Below are positions 44,735-56,409 of a stretch of 64,000 nucleotides of DNA, piece by piece. The position numbers were made by a program, and so were the translations under genes. Where the stretch lies: the NCBI GenBank assembly GCA_015179025.1, contig WHUX01000055.1, positions 62,001-126,000 of the forward strand, given 5' to 3'. The stretch comes from Terfezia claveryi. Lineage: Eukaryota > Ascomycota > Pezizomycetes > Pezizales > Pezizaceae. Position 1 is the first letter of the stretch. Every line of letters begins with the position of its first letter. The notes below the pieces were generated by a model that was not told the DNA's origin, searched no databases, and saw only the letters and a list, made by a program, of their open reading frames with translations.

Positions 44735-47700
44735 ATGTCTTCGTCCCTTGGTCACTTCCAGAAAGAACAGACCATCGCCGAACGCTCTTCACTTACTTCG
44801 CGCGTCAAACACCCGCAAGCACTGGCCATATCGCCAGCAATAGGACCTCTCTCCGACCCGGGTACAAATGACCATGAAGAGGCAGTTTCCGAAGCTGAAA
44901 CGGTAGTGCTGGAGCCAAACGTCAGAAACTGGATCGGCTTTCGTAGTCGCGGCCGTCGACGGGACTGTCCCGACCATGACCATGACCATGATTCAGACAG
45001 CGACGACAGAGTTGAGAGGCACCCGAAAAAGTCTCGAAAGCGACGAGAGATAGATCCCTATTCTTCCGACTTGAGTCCTGCACCGTCGGCGCCCTCGTCG
45101 CCCGTGCGAGGCTCCAGCCTCCTGCGTGTTCCTCGTGATGGCTCGCCCGGTGCGAAATCTGAACACCACGCATTAAGCCTATCGCGAAAACGGAAGGCTC
45201 CTATCGATCCAGAACTAGCAGAACAACACACAACAAATGATAGTTCTAGAACCCGACAGGCGAATTCCCCAAAGTGTAACACCCGTTCCTCTCCGTATTC
45301 TCCCTCCCCACCACCCACCACCCACCGCACCAGATCAATACAAACACCAAACTCCACAAAAACATCCCACAAAGCCAAGCGAAAAGTTCCCCGACCCCTC
45401 TCTGGCCTTCGAGACAAGCACTCAAGTGAGGAGAGATCACCAGCTTATTCCAGACAAGGGTCACCTACTGGCTACGTCCAACTACCGAGGCCCACAGCGG
45501 CCCGCACACCCGGTTCCCCAGTGAACCCGGTCAACATGCCACATAAACCAAGGAGGGATGCAAGTGGACGGACTCTCTTACACCGTGCAGCTCAAAGAGG
45601 AAATCTGGAGGAAGTCATCAACATATATAACCAGAACCAAGATCTTTTGAACGAAGAAGACAATGCTGGATACATACCTCTACACGAGGCATCGCTATCT
45701 GGACATACAGATGTGGTCAATTTTCTCCTTTCCAGTGGCTCCTATGTGGATAAGCAATCCCACACGGATAAGGATACACCTTTGATGGATGCTGTGGAGA
45801 ATGGGCATCTGGAAGTCGTCAGGTTATTGTTGGAAAAGGGAGCAGACCCGAAAATTAGAAATAAGAGTGGCGCCGATGCATTGGAATTGATGAGCGAGGA
45901 TAAGCCCGACTCTTCTGCGATTGAAGAGGCTATCAAGACTGCTCTTCAGAAGAGGCGGTCGAAGAGGTCATCCGATGATGAGAACCGAAATAGTGCTCAA
46001 GTCGAAAGTCATTCATCGAGGGATCCTTCAGTAGCTAGTCCTGTGCACGATACCGCACCGTCAACATCTCGGCAGGTTACTACTGGTCGAAGAAGAAATG
46101 CACGGGCTGATCAGACGAAGAACGAGATGCTTTGGGTCGAAGGTGGGAAAAATGGACTGCAAAAATTAAGGGAGAAAGCACGCCTCGGGGATTCTGCGAT
46201 TGTATATGCCTGCCTCGAGCGCGGGGTCAAGCCTGATGTGGAGTCTCTTATAGGTGCAATAAAGGGTGGACATGACGACACAGTCAGTTTGCTTCTGGCA
46301 TTTGGTGCAGATGCAGACCCTGAGATTTCACGGTCAACCAGCACAGGGAAGCGCCATTTGGAGGAGACACCAATGCTAGCAGCAATTGGGCGAAACAACC
46401 TCAAGATTTTGGAATATCTTGTTGACAAAGTAGACCCTCTGCGGAAGGATAGTTGTGGCAGGTCATATATGGAAGTTTCACGGGACAGGGCTGGTGACCT
46501 GTGGGAGCAGGAGGTTAAGCTGTTGCAAGCAGCTTATGACAAAGCCGCGAAGGCCAGAGAGTTGACTAAAACTGTTGACAGGTCGCCATCTTCTAAGAAG
46601 AAGGTTGAGGCTGTGGAAAACCTAAATTCTAAGCGAGCTAGACCACGCCGGGATTCAATTGCTTCACATCGTCGATCAGAGTCGACTCAATCGAAAATGG
46701 AAGATAACTCCGACAGGGAATCCATTACGGAAGTAAAAGCACGGCAGAGAGAGCGTCGACCAAAAGAATTGGACCCGACCGTAGTCAAGAAGAAACGACG
46801 GTTAGTATCTGGAAAAGACCTTTTAGCAGACAAGAATCTATCTTCAACTTCCAAGAACCAAGAACCCCGTTCATCAGTCTCTCACAATGATTTGACAATC
46901 CATGAATTTCGGGGTTCTCAGCCTCCTAGACTCAAGATGGAACCAAAGGAAGTCGACATGCTTGACATCCCCGAAGTTAAGCCTAGCAAACGGAATCAGA
47001 GCCGAGAGAGGAGCCGTGAACGGATAAAGGCAGGAGGTATTGAGAAACCCATTAAAAGGGAGGCAGTCATAGGCAAAAAAAGGAACAAAGGAAATGACAT
47101 CAATTCGACGGTCAAAGGTAGCATGCCCACAAGCACGGATCCGGAAAAGAAGAGAAGGAAGATTGATTCGGAGGAAGTGAGTAATCGGGAGGAAGTTACC
47201 ACAAGAAAATTGAAGAAGGGGGCCGAAATTGGTATTGTACGACTAAAAGATTCAAAGCGGGAAGAGATGCGACCCAAAAGGCTTGGTTCAGAGGCTAGGT
47301 CAGATGGCAGTGCTCAGGAGGAGAGCAACAAAAAGATCATAAAAGATCCGGAGCTTCTGCGTGCTAGAAAACTAGCAAAGGAAGAGGAAAAGAAGAAACG
47401 ACTGGCACAAGAAGAGAAGGCTGAGCGGAAGAGGCGGAAAGCCGAAGAAGCTGAACGTGAAGAGCGGGAGCAGTTGGCACAGCGAAGAGAGCAGGAAGAA
47501 ATCATCAGGAAGGAGACCGAACGACAGGAGATGCTGCAACGAGAACGTTTACGGTCGGAATGCCTTATATCGGAGCAGAGGTCCATTATGCACAAGGCCC
47601 TCGAGGAGTCTAAGATTTTGCGAGAGACACTTGAACAAGAAAAACTGGCACATATTGCGGAGGAGAATCGTCAGAAGAACCTGCTCTGTATGGAAATAGA

Positions 47701-48794
47701 ACGGTGTTATCAAATGGAAATTCGTATGGAGGAGGAGGCGGAGGAAAGACGCAGAGAGCAGGAAGAAGCAGAGAAGCGTCGGATTGCTGAAGAAGAGCGG
47801 CGAAGACTGCAGTTGGAAGAGGAAGCCAGATCAAGAGCTGCAGCGGAAGCAAAGTTGCAATTGGAAGCAGCTGAGCGGCGCCGTGTCGAAGAAGAGGCAA
47901 GGATTCAACGTGAGAGACTTCTATTTGAAGAGGCCAGGCGACTGGAAGAAGAGGCGGAGAAACGTCGTCTTTTGGAAGAACAGCGTCTTTTGGAAGAACG
48001 GCGTCTGTTGGAAGAACAGCGCCTGTTGGAAGAACAGCGCCTGTTGGAAGAACAACGTCTGTTGGAAGAACAACGTCTATTGGAAGAACAGCGTCTTCTG
48101 GAAGAACGACGTCGAGAATCTCTCCCTGTTGCCCTTCGAAAAGTGGCTGAGGCACCGAATGTTCCTTCTGTCGCGGAGGTCGGTGATTACTTACCTCTTT
48201 ATCAGGCTGCTCTAGACGAAACCAATGGCGACGTACTTCCCAATGGCAATCTCCCCAATAACAGCCTTCCCAATTGCGATATCAGGCCTAAAGTCACCGG
48301 CTGGATCTTGAATATTCAGGCGGCTCTTATCCTGGGAGAAACCGACCTGTCGTTCCAGGAGTGTGAGTTTGAGTGATATCTCTATCAATTTGATCTTGGC
48401 TCTTCTAACAGGTCTTTAGATCATCTAGAGTTCCGCGAAGTGTCTGAGAACCAGAAAAGCCGTATGTGGATGCTTCTTACGCCAATACTTTGTTCCCAGC
48501 GAACTTTCCAGTCTACGAATGAAGAGATATTCGAGGATCAACGAGTGAACAAAGAGAAATTCATGCGGATAAGTCCGTTACTCTGGCTCAAGGTATTTCC
48601 CGATCCACCTGCTCCATACCTTCTTCCCTAGTCACTAATTATTCAAAATTTAGCTCGACGACTTCTACAGAATCCTCAATTCCGATTCCCAGTACGCTCA
48701 CCTCCTAGCAAAGGGGTTATTAAGAACTTCTTGGGTGGATCTTGCCTGGAAAATTGGTGACTTTTCACCACTGACTCCTCGACCCTCAATCTAA
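44735..48794 (+). CDS. HOS4: Ankyrin-repeat / coiled-coil protein, Hos4-like Set3-complex subunit
   Basis: Probable subunit of the Set3 histone deacetylase complex. Exons 44735-48362, 48420-48592 and 48654-48794 give 1313 residues. A charged, disordered N-terminus is followed by ankyrin repeats at about 275-405 (GRTLLHRAAQRGNLEEVI, AGYIPLHEASLSGHTDVVNF, TPLMDAVENGHLEVVRLLL), as in yeast Hos4. A second, weaker repeat block spans about 485-590. Long basic linkers lead to a coiled coil at about 865-1130 that includes eight RLLEEQ-type hexads. A conserved-looking C-terminal domain (LPLYQAALDE, GWILNIQAALILGETDLSF, RMWMLLTPIL, WVDLAWKIGDFS) is completed by exons 2 and 3. For intron 1 I chose donor GTGAGTTT and acceptor TTTAG because the CTAAC branch lies too close to the upstream CAG. 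Confidence 0.85.
47966..48109 (+). repeat. Eight 18-nt tandem repeats coding RLLEEQ/R in the Hos4-like coiled coil
   Basis: Unit CGTCTTTTGGAAGAACAG and variants, eight in a row, in frame. It codes a continuous single alpha-helix / coiled-coil segment at residues 1078-1125. Copy number is likely to vary between strains. Confidence 0.9.
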
Positions 48795-49613
48795 TCACTT
48801 GACCTCCCATTATCGACTCTTTGGCGTAGCTCCGTTCGATCATCTATTATTTCCCCTCGACATCCGTTGTTTGGTTATATGTCTCTGTCTCCTACGTCTA
48901 CATATCAATGGGCATGCTTCTATACTGGCGTTGGCGCTGTTTTCGTCCTTTGCTCAAAAGATTATTCTTAGCAGGATGGGTAGGGTTGTACTAAGTTGAA
49001 TATGATACATCTTCCTTGCTCTGTTGATATATAGTTTCTTTCTCATTGACTTGTTTTCCCGAATATATTCCTTCTTATACGCATTTTACTGGCTGGTTGG
49101 GTATGCGAGGGACGTTGAGGTGGAGGCATGGTTGAACCGGTTGAGTGTTGATTTCTTTGGTTTTCTCTTGCTTTGTTTTTGGCTCATATGGTTTGGTTAC
49201 ATTTTTTTGTCTACTTGGGTGTACTACAGGAGGCTTGCCATATTTTGCTTTGCCTATCCACAGATTCTAACTCTGAAACGACGGGATGAATTCAAGATTT
49301 CGATCATGTGGACTGGCTACAATGATTTTCATTGCTATCTGAATTGCAATATTACATAATCTCACCATTATAAGGGCTCACACCCTAAGCCCACAAAGTG
49401 ATACATCTGATCTGTAAGCAACAACAGACAAATAACCGTCACCTAGCCAAGAGGCACTACACATTGCGGCGATAGTGTATGCGTCTACCAACAACAGCTT
49501 GAGGAAATATCTCGACCTCAACGACGACAACTATCGAAAACCCATATCCGACCGACGACCCCTTCGTCCCCACCAACAACCCTTAAGCAGTCCCCCAGAC
49601 TTATACAGCAAGA
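48795..49613. other. Intergenic region between the Hos4-like gene and RPL16
   Basis: T-rich 3' flank of the Hos4-like gene, then the RPL16 promoter. An ACCCTAA core at 49382-49388 lies 232 nt before the RPL16 ATG. The ORF 49024-49359 is a hydrophobic low-complexity frame and probably not a gene. Confidence 0.45.
49380..49391. promoter_or_regulatory. Candidate Tbf1-type site upstream of RPL16
   Basis: ACACCCTAAGCC contains the ACCCTAA telomere-repeat core used by Tbf1-like factors at ribosomal protein genes in many fungi. The position fits a promoter site; factor binding is inferred. Confidence 0.4.
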
Positions 49614-50532
49614 ATGTCGCAATTCGAGCCTGTGGTGAGTTCGCCTCATTGCTATTACAATGGTTAAATTGGATTGGGTTGAGCTAATGACTGAGCTCGC
49701 GGGTTGGCAGATTGTCATTGATGGCAAGGGGCATCTCCTTGGACGTTTGGCTTCCACCGTCGCCAAGCAGCTTCTTAACGGTCAGAAAATCGTTGTCGTG
49801 AGGTGCGAGCAGCTGAACATCTCTGGGGAGTTCTTCAGGAGCAAACGTATGTTTACATTTCACTATGACATTTCACTACCGTGCATCTGGAATTATTATT
49901 TGCACCGTCCGGAGGATCGACTAGGACTATGGGCTGGTGACTGAGAAGATGGGACATATCGGGGTTTTTTGGCTGACTTGGATGCCCTATAAAGTCAAGT
50001 ATCACGCCTACCTCCGAAAGGCCACCCGTTTCAACAAGACCCGTGGTCCTTTCCACTTCCGTGCTCCATCCCGCATTTTCTACAAGGCCGTCCGAGGCAT
50101 GATTGCACACAAGACCCCCGCGGACAAGCTGCCCTGGAGCGTCTTAAGGTTTTCGAGGGTGTCCCACCACCATACGATACCACCAAGCGCATGGTTGTGC
50201 CACAGGCCCTCCGTGTCTTGAGGCTGAAGCCTGGCCGAAAGTACTGCACTGTCGGCAGGCTCTCCCACGAGGTTGGCTGGAAGTACCAGGATGTTGTTGT
50301 TAAGTACGTACAACCTGCTTCAAATCATCGGATCGGACCGGTTTTAGAGGAAGTTTGGTCGTAGGGGATTTCAAGCTAATACGTTTTCAACAATAGGCTC
50401 GAGGAGAAGAGGAAGGTCAAATCCGCCGCTTACTACGCACGCAAGAAGGCCATCGCCAAGCAGCTCGGTGAGGCCAAAAAGACAACAAAGGTTGAGGGTG
50501 TTGACGACAAGTTGGCTGCCCTCGGCTACTAA
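49614..50532 (+). CDS. RPL16: 60S ribosomal protein L16 (uL13), frame broken by one base
   Basis: Large-subunit protein uL13. Exons 49614-49634, 49711-49846, 49995-50303 and 50397-50532. It starts [20 protein letters not shown], with [20 protein letters not shown] after intron 2 and, after the break, [15 protein letters not shown] and [18 protein letters not shown]; the last exon ends KLAALGY. In exon 3, after residue 94 (AHKTP), the frame that continues the family sequence is displaced by one base at a run of five C (50115-50119); one extra C would restore it and give 200 residues, the normal length. Everything on both sides is highly conserved and splice sites are intact. A sequencing or assembly error in the homopolymer is therefore more likely than a true pseudogene, but a real mutation cannot be excluded. 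Without correction the frame ends at a stop near 50221. Confidence 0.93.
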
Positions 50533-53427
50533 ATGTTGACATACTTGTGTACCTAGACCGTGGGTGTGGCTACCCGCGAGGGGCGCTTTGTTGTGTTTAG
50601 GCTCGGACCGGAGGAGTTGGCAATCATGAAACAAAAAAAATGCTGAAATAAACAAAACATATGAAAACATCAATCCCCATCATGTTTGCAACAATGTATA
50701 TCAAAAGCTGGTAGGGGTTGACGACTTCCGACGGGGACATGTTCTCATTTGTTTTTTTTTTTTTTCCGGTTATGGGATTCAGTTGGGATAGGCTGGTTGA
50801 GGTTGAGGGGGGTGTTATGTTGGACATATGGAAGCGGAGGACACACACGTCTCGGCATTTTTTTCCATTCAATTTCCATCACACAAACACGCCGTTTTAG
50901 CATCTCTCTGCCTCGATAACCGATTTCGCTCATCCGCTCCTTTCATTACCTAGAAAAATTAGGCGCTTTCTGATCCTTTCATGCCTTGGTTTTCGGATTT
51001 TTCTCCTCTGTTGGTTATTGTGTCATTCAGATTTTTCTATGTCATGTATCTTTTCCTTTTCAATTTTCTCATGGGGTTAAATAATTGTTCAGTCATCCTT
51101 TTTTTTTTTTTTTTTTCTTTCATACACGGATTGTCAGGGACTGAATAAAAGCGTCAACGTGGAGTTTGAAGGTCAGGGCTTTTCAACGGTGTCTATCATC
51201 GTCATTTCCCAGACTATGTGAATCACTGTGCCGTTCTGCTTCGCCTGATCATCACAGCTTGAAACAAACGATGCTCGGTCCCAGATCCGGCACCAGGACA
51301 CGGGAAAAAAACTCGCCCGTTTGCTGCTCCACTTGCAGATCCTTCGCTCCTCCTTCATTATACATATCTCATGGATATATCCGTACCGTACATTAGTTCT
51401 AGTTTCATGGATGGTTACAGGTACGTTTTGAACATCTTCCAAGAAATTTGAAGCGGCCAAACCAGGTATATAAGTTTTTTATATATAGGTATATGGATGG
51501 ATGGTGCGGGATAAGTCTGAGAGGCTCTTGTAACAATTCTGTCATGGAATAATTTCAACAATTTTTTTTTTTTTTCTCATTTTTCGTTTTACAGACACGT
51601 AACATACCCTTGAAATAATGTACCTACTCTATTTATTATTGGGGTGAGTTTATTTAGAAAAACTCATATGCCACTTTGGGGGGATGTGCCTCATTCTTCG
51701 TAGCCGTGAACGATAGCCATGAGATCAGCGACATGCAGTACGAGAAAGGCTCGTTTACATACGTACAACGCTAAGCGAATTCTTCCAATATGCCGCCGCA
51801 TAACAGCCTAATTAACCATATGATATTCTCCTTATATTTCAGTTTAAGTCATTCCAGGGCTCGCGGCCCCAAGGGAGACAAATTGGGACTCCACTTATTC
51901 TAATAATTAGTGAGGGATACCCCACAGCCCCTCGATAATTCTCATTACGCCTCGCTATTTCTTAGCTGTGGCCAATTATCCTGGCGGATTTGAGAAAGGG
52001 GAAGCCCGAAAGAAGCTTTCAGTTTGATTCCCGAGGTTGGGATTATTAGCGAGTTTTTTGTTTTTCTGAAGCGGCGGGCGTCTCATGTCAGGGACGGAGA
52101 TGGGGCGGGAAAAAAGATTGACAGGTCTACCAGTATGCACTTGGGCAAGATAAACGGACCTAGAATTCATGGACAGGGGTTCAGGTTGGATAGGTAATCC
52201 CCTTCATGTTGGCTGTTCTTCTGCACGATAGGTAACTTGTCCAGGACGTTTTAAATGCATGATAACTCGTCTAAGGAGAGTGCCATCTTGCACATCGTGA
52301 GATGTGGAATGTGGCCCCCTCGCCGATGAAGTGCATGCGTCAGAAACCCAATATAGCCAAGAAAACTAGCCCTCACTTAGCAATATCAGTCTCTTTATGA
52401 GAAACGTTTTAGAGTCGTCTTTTCTATTTTTACTTCCTCAACCTACTTTAGTATCAGCGGCATTTTGCATACCCTGTTTTCTTTCTTGCTTTTAAACGGT
52501 TTAAAGCCAGAAATGGGTCATTCTACTCCCAGTGAGCGTCGTCAGCACCTTTGAGATCATCATGAGCAGTGCCTTGCACAACTCGCAGTGTCAGTCGAGC
52601 GTGATGGGCCGAGTTGTGCAATCAATCGGGTGTGCGGATGCAGGCGAGCCAACATGTGAGCTTTTATTATTAGCACCAGAGAACTCGTACATCAATTTGC
52701 ATGTTGTGCTTATGAAGATGGGAGGCGAAGGAGTGGCAGGGTCGCCACCACTTTGCTGCGTTTGTCAATACTGTTTTGTTTCCCTGACCCTGCTTAGAGG
52801 TTATGAGATAATGAGCCTTGCCATGTATGGTGCATGCTGCCGGGTGATCATCAGTTGCTGGAATGCCGGGGAGAAGACACTGTTCCCCATCCCGCCCTTT
52901 GTTCGCTCCCTTGTTATCGAGTTAGAGTAGGAACTAATTTGCCATTCCGATCTTCATCGTTCTTCATTTACCAATGGTTATCATAGTTCCGCAGCCCGTC
53001 TCAAATTTTTTTTACAGTTGATTTGAATTATGGCCTGTGTTGCGTATACCAGTGTCAGGTTACCCGATGGATGCAGTGGATACCTATGAGTGGGCTTGTG
53101 CTGTGAGGTTTGCGTGATTGTCCGGGCTCCACCGCCAGTCTAGTATGTTCCATATGACCACCTGAAGCTTATCTCTTCTGGCCCACAGGCCCAATTCCAA
53201 GGCAGCACTCATTATAAAAGGCCGTGTGTTTCCACCCTTCCACCCTTCCGCCCCGCTTCTCGTTCCTTCTCTATCCACACAATCGTTCGTACAAACCACC
53301 ACTCGCTCACCTCTCCTCCACTGAACGAGATTTTCCTACCTCACATCAACCTTCGACTTTTTCTCTCTACATACCGAGCACAAATACACCCTACTAATCC
53401 TTAATCTCATAACTCAAGACAATCAAA
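50533..53427. other. 2.9-kb intergenic region, no gene recognised
   Basis: RPL16 3' flank, T/A homopolymers (18 T at 51099-51116), then mixed sequence. A 132-residue open frame at 52532-52930 (+) has no recognisable family and no clear splice partners; it is probably chance. The last 240 nt form a well-built promoter for the small secreted protein. Confidence 0.45.
53191..53220 (+). promoter_or_regulatory. CCAAT plus TATA core promoter of the small secreted protein gene
   Basis: CCAAT at 53191-53195 and TATAAAAG at 53213-53220, followed by a C/T-rich leader and an A-rich context (AATCAAAATG) at the start codon 208 nt downstream. This layout is typical of strongly expressed fungal genes. Confidence 0.65.
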
Positions 53428-53745
53428 ATGCGTGCCTCTACCGTTTTCGTTGTCCTTGCCTCTTTGGCTGCTACCACTATGGCTGCTGGTCAGTTACCTT
53501 TGACTCTTCACAAACACCGCTTTTGAGCAGGTGTGCTAACAAACATCACAGAATATCCTGTGCCAACTACCACTGGAATCTCCATTCCCTCTGGTGTCCC
53601 ACTTCCTAGCCCTAACGGAACCACCAACGGCACTCACACTCCAACTCCATCTGCTGATGGTGCTGGAAGCGCCCTTGCTCCAGCCAGCGTGATTGGCCTC
53701 ACCGTTGCTGGTGTGGCTATCGCTATCGGTGGTGCCGTCTTTTAA
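53428..53745 (+). CDS. Small secreted, GPI-anchor-like protein
   Basis: Exons 53428-53488 and 53552-53745 give 84 residues; the 63-nt intron has a GCTAAC branch. Signal peptide MRASTVFVVLASLAATTMAA, then a Pro/Thr/Ser-rich mature part (EYPVPTTTGISIPSG, NGTTNGTHTPTPS with two N-glycosylation sequons). The C-terminus is hydrophobic and ends directly at the membrane-type stretch (ASVIGLTVAGVAIAIGGAVF) with small residues before it (DGAGSA), as expected for a GPI-attachment signal. It belongs to the class of tiny, abundant fungal cell-surface proteins; no specific family recognised. Strong promoter signals suggest high expression. Confidence 0.82.
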
Positions 53746-54369
53746 ACAACGTCAATAAACACTGTTTCGGCCTTCAAGATTGCCAATCTTCATGCTCCGG
53801 TTTCTCTACAATCAACAATATCGGTTTCGATATGGGGAAGTGGATAAACGATTTCGAAAGGCATTCAGTGTCAATTCAGAAGGGCGTTATTTTTTCTTTG
53901 TTTCACTTCTAACTAGGGCTTTTGTATAAGCGGACTGTCTGCAGGCGTTAATTACCTTTTTTCTCTCTTGATGGGTCTCTTCGTTTCTACTAGTATTAGA
54001 GGGGGCATTACTCTTGGACATACATACCGTGCATGGCTGTGTTTGCCTTTACTTCTTGTGAATACAGTTTGAGGTGGATTGGGGGTTTTTTTCATTCCAA
54101 CTTCAACACCACTTTAAAAATTTACTCATTTTCATTCGACTACATAGATGATCGCTTCGTGAATGAACTATTTAGGTCAACAGACGAACTCGTTTCTCAT
54201 AGTTTTACCCTCACACCTTGGCTACCCTTACACCTTGGCATATGTGTTGGCAATCATTATGAGTAGGAATACAATATAATTGCGTCACTTTAAGTCAGTC
54301 CCACAATTTACGGTTTATAAAGACTAATAATTCACAGGGAGATGGTGCATCTCGCATCATATCGGCTGA
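53746..54369. other. Intergenic region upstream of the metallophosphoesterase
   Basis: The 3' flank of the small secreted protein and the promoter of the next gene. The ORF 54033-54266 shows no family. Nothing else seen. Confidence 0.4.
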
Positions 54370-56409
54370 ATGGAGAATTACCAAAAATCATACGGACAGC
54401 AGCCAGGCATATCCCTTCCTCCCGCACCAACTTACGACTCTTTACCCATTCATGGAGAAGAACGAAAACCGAGACCTGAAACAGATCAGACTAGTCAAGC
54501 AGAGAGCAGCTCAAGGCGCAGTGGGAAAGACAAGAAGATAGCAAAAGAGAAGCTGAAGGACGAGGTTTGTGAGAAGAGAGAGGGGTTGAGAAATCAAAAG
54601 GATATCACGCCGCATATGTCTACGTCTAGTAGCTTGACTGGAGTTGCGGAGGGAGGACCTCATCATCATGACGGCCAAGAGAGTCTGATGAGTACTTGGT
54701 CACAGAAACACAAGAAGAGGGTCCGAATCGTGTGTATCTCTGATACGCATAACCAAACTCCTGCCCGCCTGCCTCCTGGAGATATACTCATCCATGCTGG
54801 GGATCTCACTAATTCTGGGACCTACAAGGAACTGAGTAGGGCAGCGGAGTGGCTGAAGAATCTAAAAGGGTATGAATACAAGATTGTGGTTCCTGGGAAT
54901 CATGATTTGGGCCTCGATAGAAGTTGGGTTGAGGATTTTGGGTATGAGATTGGGGTCGGGTTGAAAGAGGAGGAATGTTTAGGGGAGGGCAAAAGGACCT
55001 GGGAGGATTGTGTAGAGTTGTTTCTGGGAAAGGAGGCAAGGGACAGGGGGGTAGTGTATATAGGGCCTGATTACAATCATAGTGGGGGAAGAGGGAGGGA
55101 TAGTGACTCGAAAGGCATCAGAGAAACGGAGGGGTTGGGGGACGTAGAGGTGAGGATACCGGGAAAGATGAAGGAATTGAGATTGAGCAATGGAGTCAAG
55201 TTTACGGTATGGGGATGTCCAGCCATACCGATAATTATGCGACCGGATCTTTCTGAGCAAGAGGTATCAACACGGTTTACAAATCCCACTACTAGCTGTA
55301 CAAGGCCGAAAAGGCGATGGGCATTTGGTTATTCTACTCCCGTATCACTAGATGAATCGTGTTGGGCAGATATACCCGCCTCTGGAATTGATATCCTTGT
55401 CACCCACACTCCTCCCAAATACCATCTCGATTCTCATGATAGTTCCTCCCTCCCTATATCTAGCGCAAGTTCAGGGGGATCATCCATAGTACAGAATGGA
55501 CTGGAGAGGGCGAAGTTTTTTGGTTGTGAGTTTCTTCGACAAGCATTGTGGCGGACAAAACCGAGGTTGCATGTATTTGGGCATGTTCATGAGGGAAGAG
55601 GAGCGCAGGTAGTTCGATGGGATGCAGACAGTGGGAGGGTTGTGGAGTGGGTTGATCCTGGGGGAAGTAAAATGAGTTTGGTTGATTTGACTGGTAGAAA
55701 TATGAGAGGGGCACAAGACTGGAAAGTCGTGGACGAGGGAAAGGGTCTAGGGGGAGAGGCGGAAACAGGGAATTCACAACCAGGTATAGCTTCAGATGAA
55801 ACATCAGGGCATACTCCCATCGCCCATCAGATCGAACACCCACGACCACAACATCAGCCTAGTCAGCCAGCATTTAAGCCACCTATGCTCCCTGTCCCAG
55901 ATACACCACCACCTTCAATGCATGCTCCAACTCACTCCAGTATTCTTCCTAACATTCAACCGAGCACACAGCCTATGGTATGCAAAACCAGGTCGTCTCA
56001 GACACAATCCCTAAGTCCCCCTTCTCTATCTCACCATGATTTCCCCCCCCTAATGTCAACTTCACCACACACCCAGCACAGTCACCAGCCTAGCTCACAC
56101 AGCCCCAAGGAATCAAGTGTCACAACCGTAACCTCCGCGCCTACCCCTGCCCCGGCACTCCTCCCAGGCCAGGAAACATGTCTAGTCAACGCAAGCTATG
56201 TTACCAGCAGCTATTACACTAGACGCGCTGTACATACTGCAGCAAATAGAGCTGCTAGTGTAGCTGGGGGAAGTCGTAAGGTGAATGTAGTGAATAAGCC
56301 TATTGTGGTGGATTTTGAGTTGGAGGTTGAGGCGGGATGGTTGGAGGAGAAGGAGAGAGAGGAAATGAGAAGGGATGAAGGGGCGAGGAGGGGGCGGGGA
56401 GGGTCATGA
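54370..56409 (+). CDS. Calcineurin-like metallophosphoesterase (MPPED/UPF0046 type)
   Basis: Single exon, 679 residues. A hydrophilic N-terminal 115 residues is followed by a metallophosphoesterase core with all metal-binding motifs: Asp125 and His127 (SDTHN), Asp145 (AGDLTN), Asn178-His179 (PGNHDLGLD), His346 (THTPPKYHLD), His405 and His407 (FGHVHEG). The order and the HTPP..H segment match the MPPED1/2-like family, which hydrolyses cyclic nucleotides or other phosphodiesters; the true substrate is unknown. The domain carries a long charged insert (about 185-310). The C-terminal 200 residues are Pro/Ser/His-rich and probably disordered, then a short acidic/basic end. The start at 54370 is the first ATG of the frame. 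Confidence 0.88.
   Translation: MENYQKSYGQQPGISLPPAPTYDSLPIHGEERKPRPETDQTSQAESSSRRSGKDKKIAKEKLKDEVCEKREGLRNQKDITPHMSTSSSLTGVAEGGPHHHDGQESLMSTWSQKHKKRVRIVCISDTHNQTPARLPPGDILIHAGDLTNSGTYKELSRAAEWLKNLKGYEYKIVVPGNHDLGLDRSWVEDFGYEIGVGLKEEECLGEGKRTWEDCVELFLGKEARDRGVVYIGPDYNHSGGRGRDSDSKGIRETEGLGDVEVRIPGKMKELRLSNGVKFTVWGCPAIPIIMRPDLSEQEVSTRFTNPTTSCTRPKRRWAFGYSTPVSLDESCWADIPASGIDILVTHTPPKYHLDSHDSSSLPISSASSGGSSIVQNGLERAKFFGCEFLRQALWRTKPRLHVFGHVHEGRGAQVVRWDADSGRVVEWVDPGGSKMSLVDLTGRNMRGAQDWKVVDEGKGLGGEAETGNSQPGIASDETSGHTPIAHQIEHPRPQHQPSQPAFKPPMLPVPDTPPPSMHAPTHSSILPNIQPSTQPMVCKTRSSQTQSLSPPSLSHHDFPPLMSTSPHTQHSHQPSSHSPKESSVTTVTSAPTPAPALLPGQETCLVNASYVTSSYYTRRAVHTAANRAASVAGGSRKVNVVNKPIVVDFELEVEAGWLEEKEREEMRRDEGARRGRGGS

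Noticed and set aside
47610..48155. 181-residue minus-strand frame opposite the Hos4-like coiled coil
   Set aside because: Repetitive leucine/valine/proline-rich shadow of the 18-nt repeat; no independent signal.
52532..52930. 132-residue plus-strand frame
   Set aside because: Unrecognised, cysteine-rich but with no signal peptide or pattern; left as part of the intergenic region.
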